Below, one piece after another: positions 4,001 to 5,658 of a stretch of DNA of 5,658 nucleotides. The translations under genes and the position numbers were made by a program. Numbering within the stretch: the stretch's first letter is position 1; each line of letters begins with the position of its first letter. A model generated the notes under the pieces. The model did no database searches, was not told the DNA's origin, and saw nothing but the letters and a program-made list of their open reading frames with translations. Origin of the DNA: an uncultured Prevotellaceae bacterium (GTDB taxonomy: Bacteria; Bacteroidota; Bacteroidia; Bacteroidales; Bacteroidaceae); contig CADCQC010000362.1 of assembly GCA_902803455.1 (NCBI GenBank), positions 1 to 5,658 of the forward strand, written 5' to 3'.

Positions 4001-5658
4001 ATGAAAAAACTGAAGACTGCGATCAGTGCGACACTCATCGCAACCACCATGACCGCACAGAATGCCCCACAACTGCGGGCAGACAACATCGATGAGGTGC
4101 TGGCTGCCATGACGCTGGAGGAGAAAGCCAAACTGCTCGTCGGCGGAGCCAACAATTTTTTTGATCAAGGTGCTGTCGTGGGAGGAGAGGCCTCCTTGGT
4201 GGCTGGTGCCGCTGGTACCACGGCTGCCATCCCACGTCTTGGGATTCCTGCCACCGTGCTCACCGACGGTCCGGCTGGTGTGCGTATCAATCCTACACGG
4301 GAAGGAACAGACCAGACTTTTTATGCTACGGGATTTCCTATCGGCAGTTGCCTGTCATCGACATGGAACACCGAACTGGTGAGGCAAGTGGGTGCTGCCA
4401 TCGGCAATGAGACGAAAGAATACCGGTGTGACGTGATCCTCGGACCTGGGGTCAACCTGCATCGCAACCCCTTGTGTGGACGCAACTTTGAGTATTACAG
4501 TGAGGATCCGCTCTTGACGGGAAAGATCGCTGCTGCCTATATCCAAGGCGTGCAGAGCGAGGGCGTAGGTGTCAGCATCAAGCACTATGCTGTCAACTCG
4601 CAGGAGACCGACCGCACGAGTGTGGATGAGCGGGTGTCGCCACGTGCCGCACGCGAACTCTATCTCAAAGGTTTTGAAATCGCTGTCCGCGAGAGTGCGC
4701 CATGGACGGTCATGGCATCTTATAATAGGGTGAATGGGGTCTATTCGATGAAAAACCATGACCTGCTCACCAAAATCCTGCGTGATGACTGGGGATATAA
4801 GGGAATCGTGATGACCGACTGGATCGGCATCCGCAAAGATCTGCCCACCATCGACGAGGTGTATGCCGGCAACGACCTCTTGGAACCAGGACAGCCGAAG
4901 CAGTCGGAGGAGATCGTGGAGGGGGTGCGCAGCGGTAAACTGGCCATCGCCGATGTCGACAGAAACGTGCGTCGGATGCTGGAGTATATCGTCAAGACTC
5001 CGAGTTTCCTCCATTATGCCTACACCAATAAGCCCGACCTGAAGTTGCATGCCGACATCACACGCAAGAGTGCCACAGAGGGAATCGTGTTGCTCAAGAA
5101 CAACGGGACGCTGCCTTGGAACATGACGGGCAGTAAGGTGAAGACGGTGGCCCTCTTCGGTGAGAAATCCTATAACTTCCTCTCCGGCGGTACAGGATCA
5201 GGATGCGTACACACTCCTTATGTGGTGGATCTGGTGGAAGGCTTGGGAAATGCCGGTATCGGCACATCGGCCGTCCTGACGGAGATCTACCGTAAATACG
5301 TAGAATATGCCAAAGTGAAATTCCAGGCAGAGCGCCATCCTGCCAGATGGTATCAGATGGATGCTTTCGGACAACAGAAATATCCAGAGATCTCCATCAA
5401 CCCGATCTGCATCAACAATGAGGTGAAGGCTGCCGATGCCGCCATCATCACTATCGGGCGTCAGGCTGGTGAGGGTGTCGACCGTGATATCGACACGGAG
5501 TTCAACCTGACCAACGAAGAGCGGCAATTGATATATGATGTGTGTAATATCTTCCATGCTGCCGGCAAACCTGTCGTGGTGGTCATCAATTCCGGGTCGG
5601 TGATTGAGACCTCCTCATGGAGCGGTTATGCCGATGCGATCATCTGTGCCTGGCAACC
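4001..5658 (+). CDS. Secreted glycoside hydrolase family 3 beta-glycosidase, N-terminal 552 codons (cut by right edge)
   Basis: GH3 enzymes remove sugars from the non-reducing ends of beta-glucosides, xylosides or related glycans by a retaining mechanism. Residues 1-19 (MKKLKTAISATLIATTMTA, then Q) look like a Sec signal peptide without a lipobox Cys, so export to the periplasm or beyond is expected. MTLEEKAKLLVG opens the barrel domain. TDGPAGVR (substrate-binding D89), RNFEYYSEDP (161-170) and the K194-H195 pair in SIKHYAVNSQE are standard GH3 subsite residues. VMTDW holds the nucleophile D273. The second domain begins near KSATEGIVLLKNNGTLPW (356-373), and GEGVDR holds the likely acid/base E491, in the position used by the TnBgl3B-like group. 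The C-terminal part, often a fibronectin III-like domain, lies outside the window. Sequence alone does not settle the substrate; beta-glucosidase is the default, and arabinosidase or xylosidase is possible. No SusC/SusD partner is visible. Confidence 0.93.
   Translation, partial: MKKLKTAISATLIATTMTAQNAPQLRADNIDEVLAAMTLEEKAKLLVGGANNFFDQGAVVGGEASLVAGAAGTTAAIPRLGIPATVLTDGPAGVRINPTREGTDQTFYATGFPIGSCLSSTWNTELVRQVGAAIGNETKEYRCDVILGPGVNLHRNPLCGRNFEYYSEDPLLTGKIAAAYIQGVQSEGVGVSIKHYAVNSQETDRTSVDERVSPRAARELYLKGFEIAVRESAPWTVMASYNRVNGVYSMKNHDLLTKILRDDWGYKGIVMTDWIGIRKDLPTIDEVYAGNDLLEPGQPKQSEEIVEGVRSGKLAIADVDRNVRRMLEYIVKTPSFLHYAYTNKPDLKLHADITRKSATEGIVLLKNNGTLPWNMTGSKVKTVALFGEKSYNFLSGGTGSGCVHTPYVVDLVEGLGNAGIGTSAVLTEIYRKYVEYAKVKFQAERHPARWYQMDAFGQQKYPEISINPICINNEVKAADAAIITIGRQAGEGVDRDIDTEFNLTNEERQLIYDVCNIFHAAGKPVVVVINSGSVIETSSWSGYADAIICAWQ

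Noticed and set aside
4355..5050. Leftward open frame of 231 codons inside the GH3 gene
   Set aside because: It is antisense to a gene with unmistakable GH3 motifs and its translation shows no family features; its length follows from codon bias of the real gene.

Overview
The window looks like chromosomal DNA from a Bacteroidota bacterium, most likely a Prevotella/Segatella-type member of the Bacteroidales. The evidence is a good Bacteroides-type promoter (TTG, 20 bp, TAATTTTG) in front of a secreted family 3 glycoside hydrolase. Two of the genes also have A/T-rich leaders with no Shine-Dalgarno sequence. A small acidic protein begins MKRIYLTPAI, a start style common among small Bacteroidales proteins. 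Genes are visibly GC-richer than the roughly 900-bp AT-rich spacer. The genus assignment is inference; no rRNA or tRNA gene is present to anchor it.

Layout, left to right. (1) 1-653, minus strand: the N-terminal quarter of the disaggregase ClpB, cut by the window edge inside the first ATPase domain. (2) 654-821: a short spacer with the clpB leader and ribosome binding site. (3) 822-2999, minus strand: a complete 725-residue phage-type large terminase (packaging ATPase plus nuclease). No small terminase, portal, capsid or integrase gene is seen beside it. Its start overlaps a 17-codon reading frame that has the better ribosome binding site. (4) 3000-3185: leader region with two mutually exclusive small hairpins and a 34-bp near-perfect palindrome. 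(5) 3186-3374, minus strand: a 62-residue, strongly acidic protein of unknown function. (6) 3375-4000: AT-rich divergent intergenic region with an 11-bp inverted repeat, two pairs of short direct repeats, a 22-codon frame of doubtful status and the hydrolase promoter. (7) 4001-5658, plus strand: a secreted GH3 beta-glycosidase cut by the right edge after 552 codons, with both catalytic residues visible.

The genes do not form one pathway. clpB (protein quality control) and the GH3 enzyme (glycan breakdown in the periplasm or at the cell surface) are ordinary chromosomal functions. The terminase and the small acidic gene between them are the accessory-looking part. The most unusual points are the apparently isolated but intact terminase with atypical ATPase motifs, its overlapping leader frame, and the structured repeat-rich spacer. 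I see no clear evidence for a complete new multi-gene system within these 5.7 kb.
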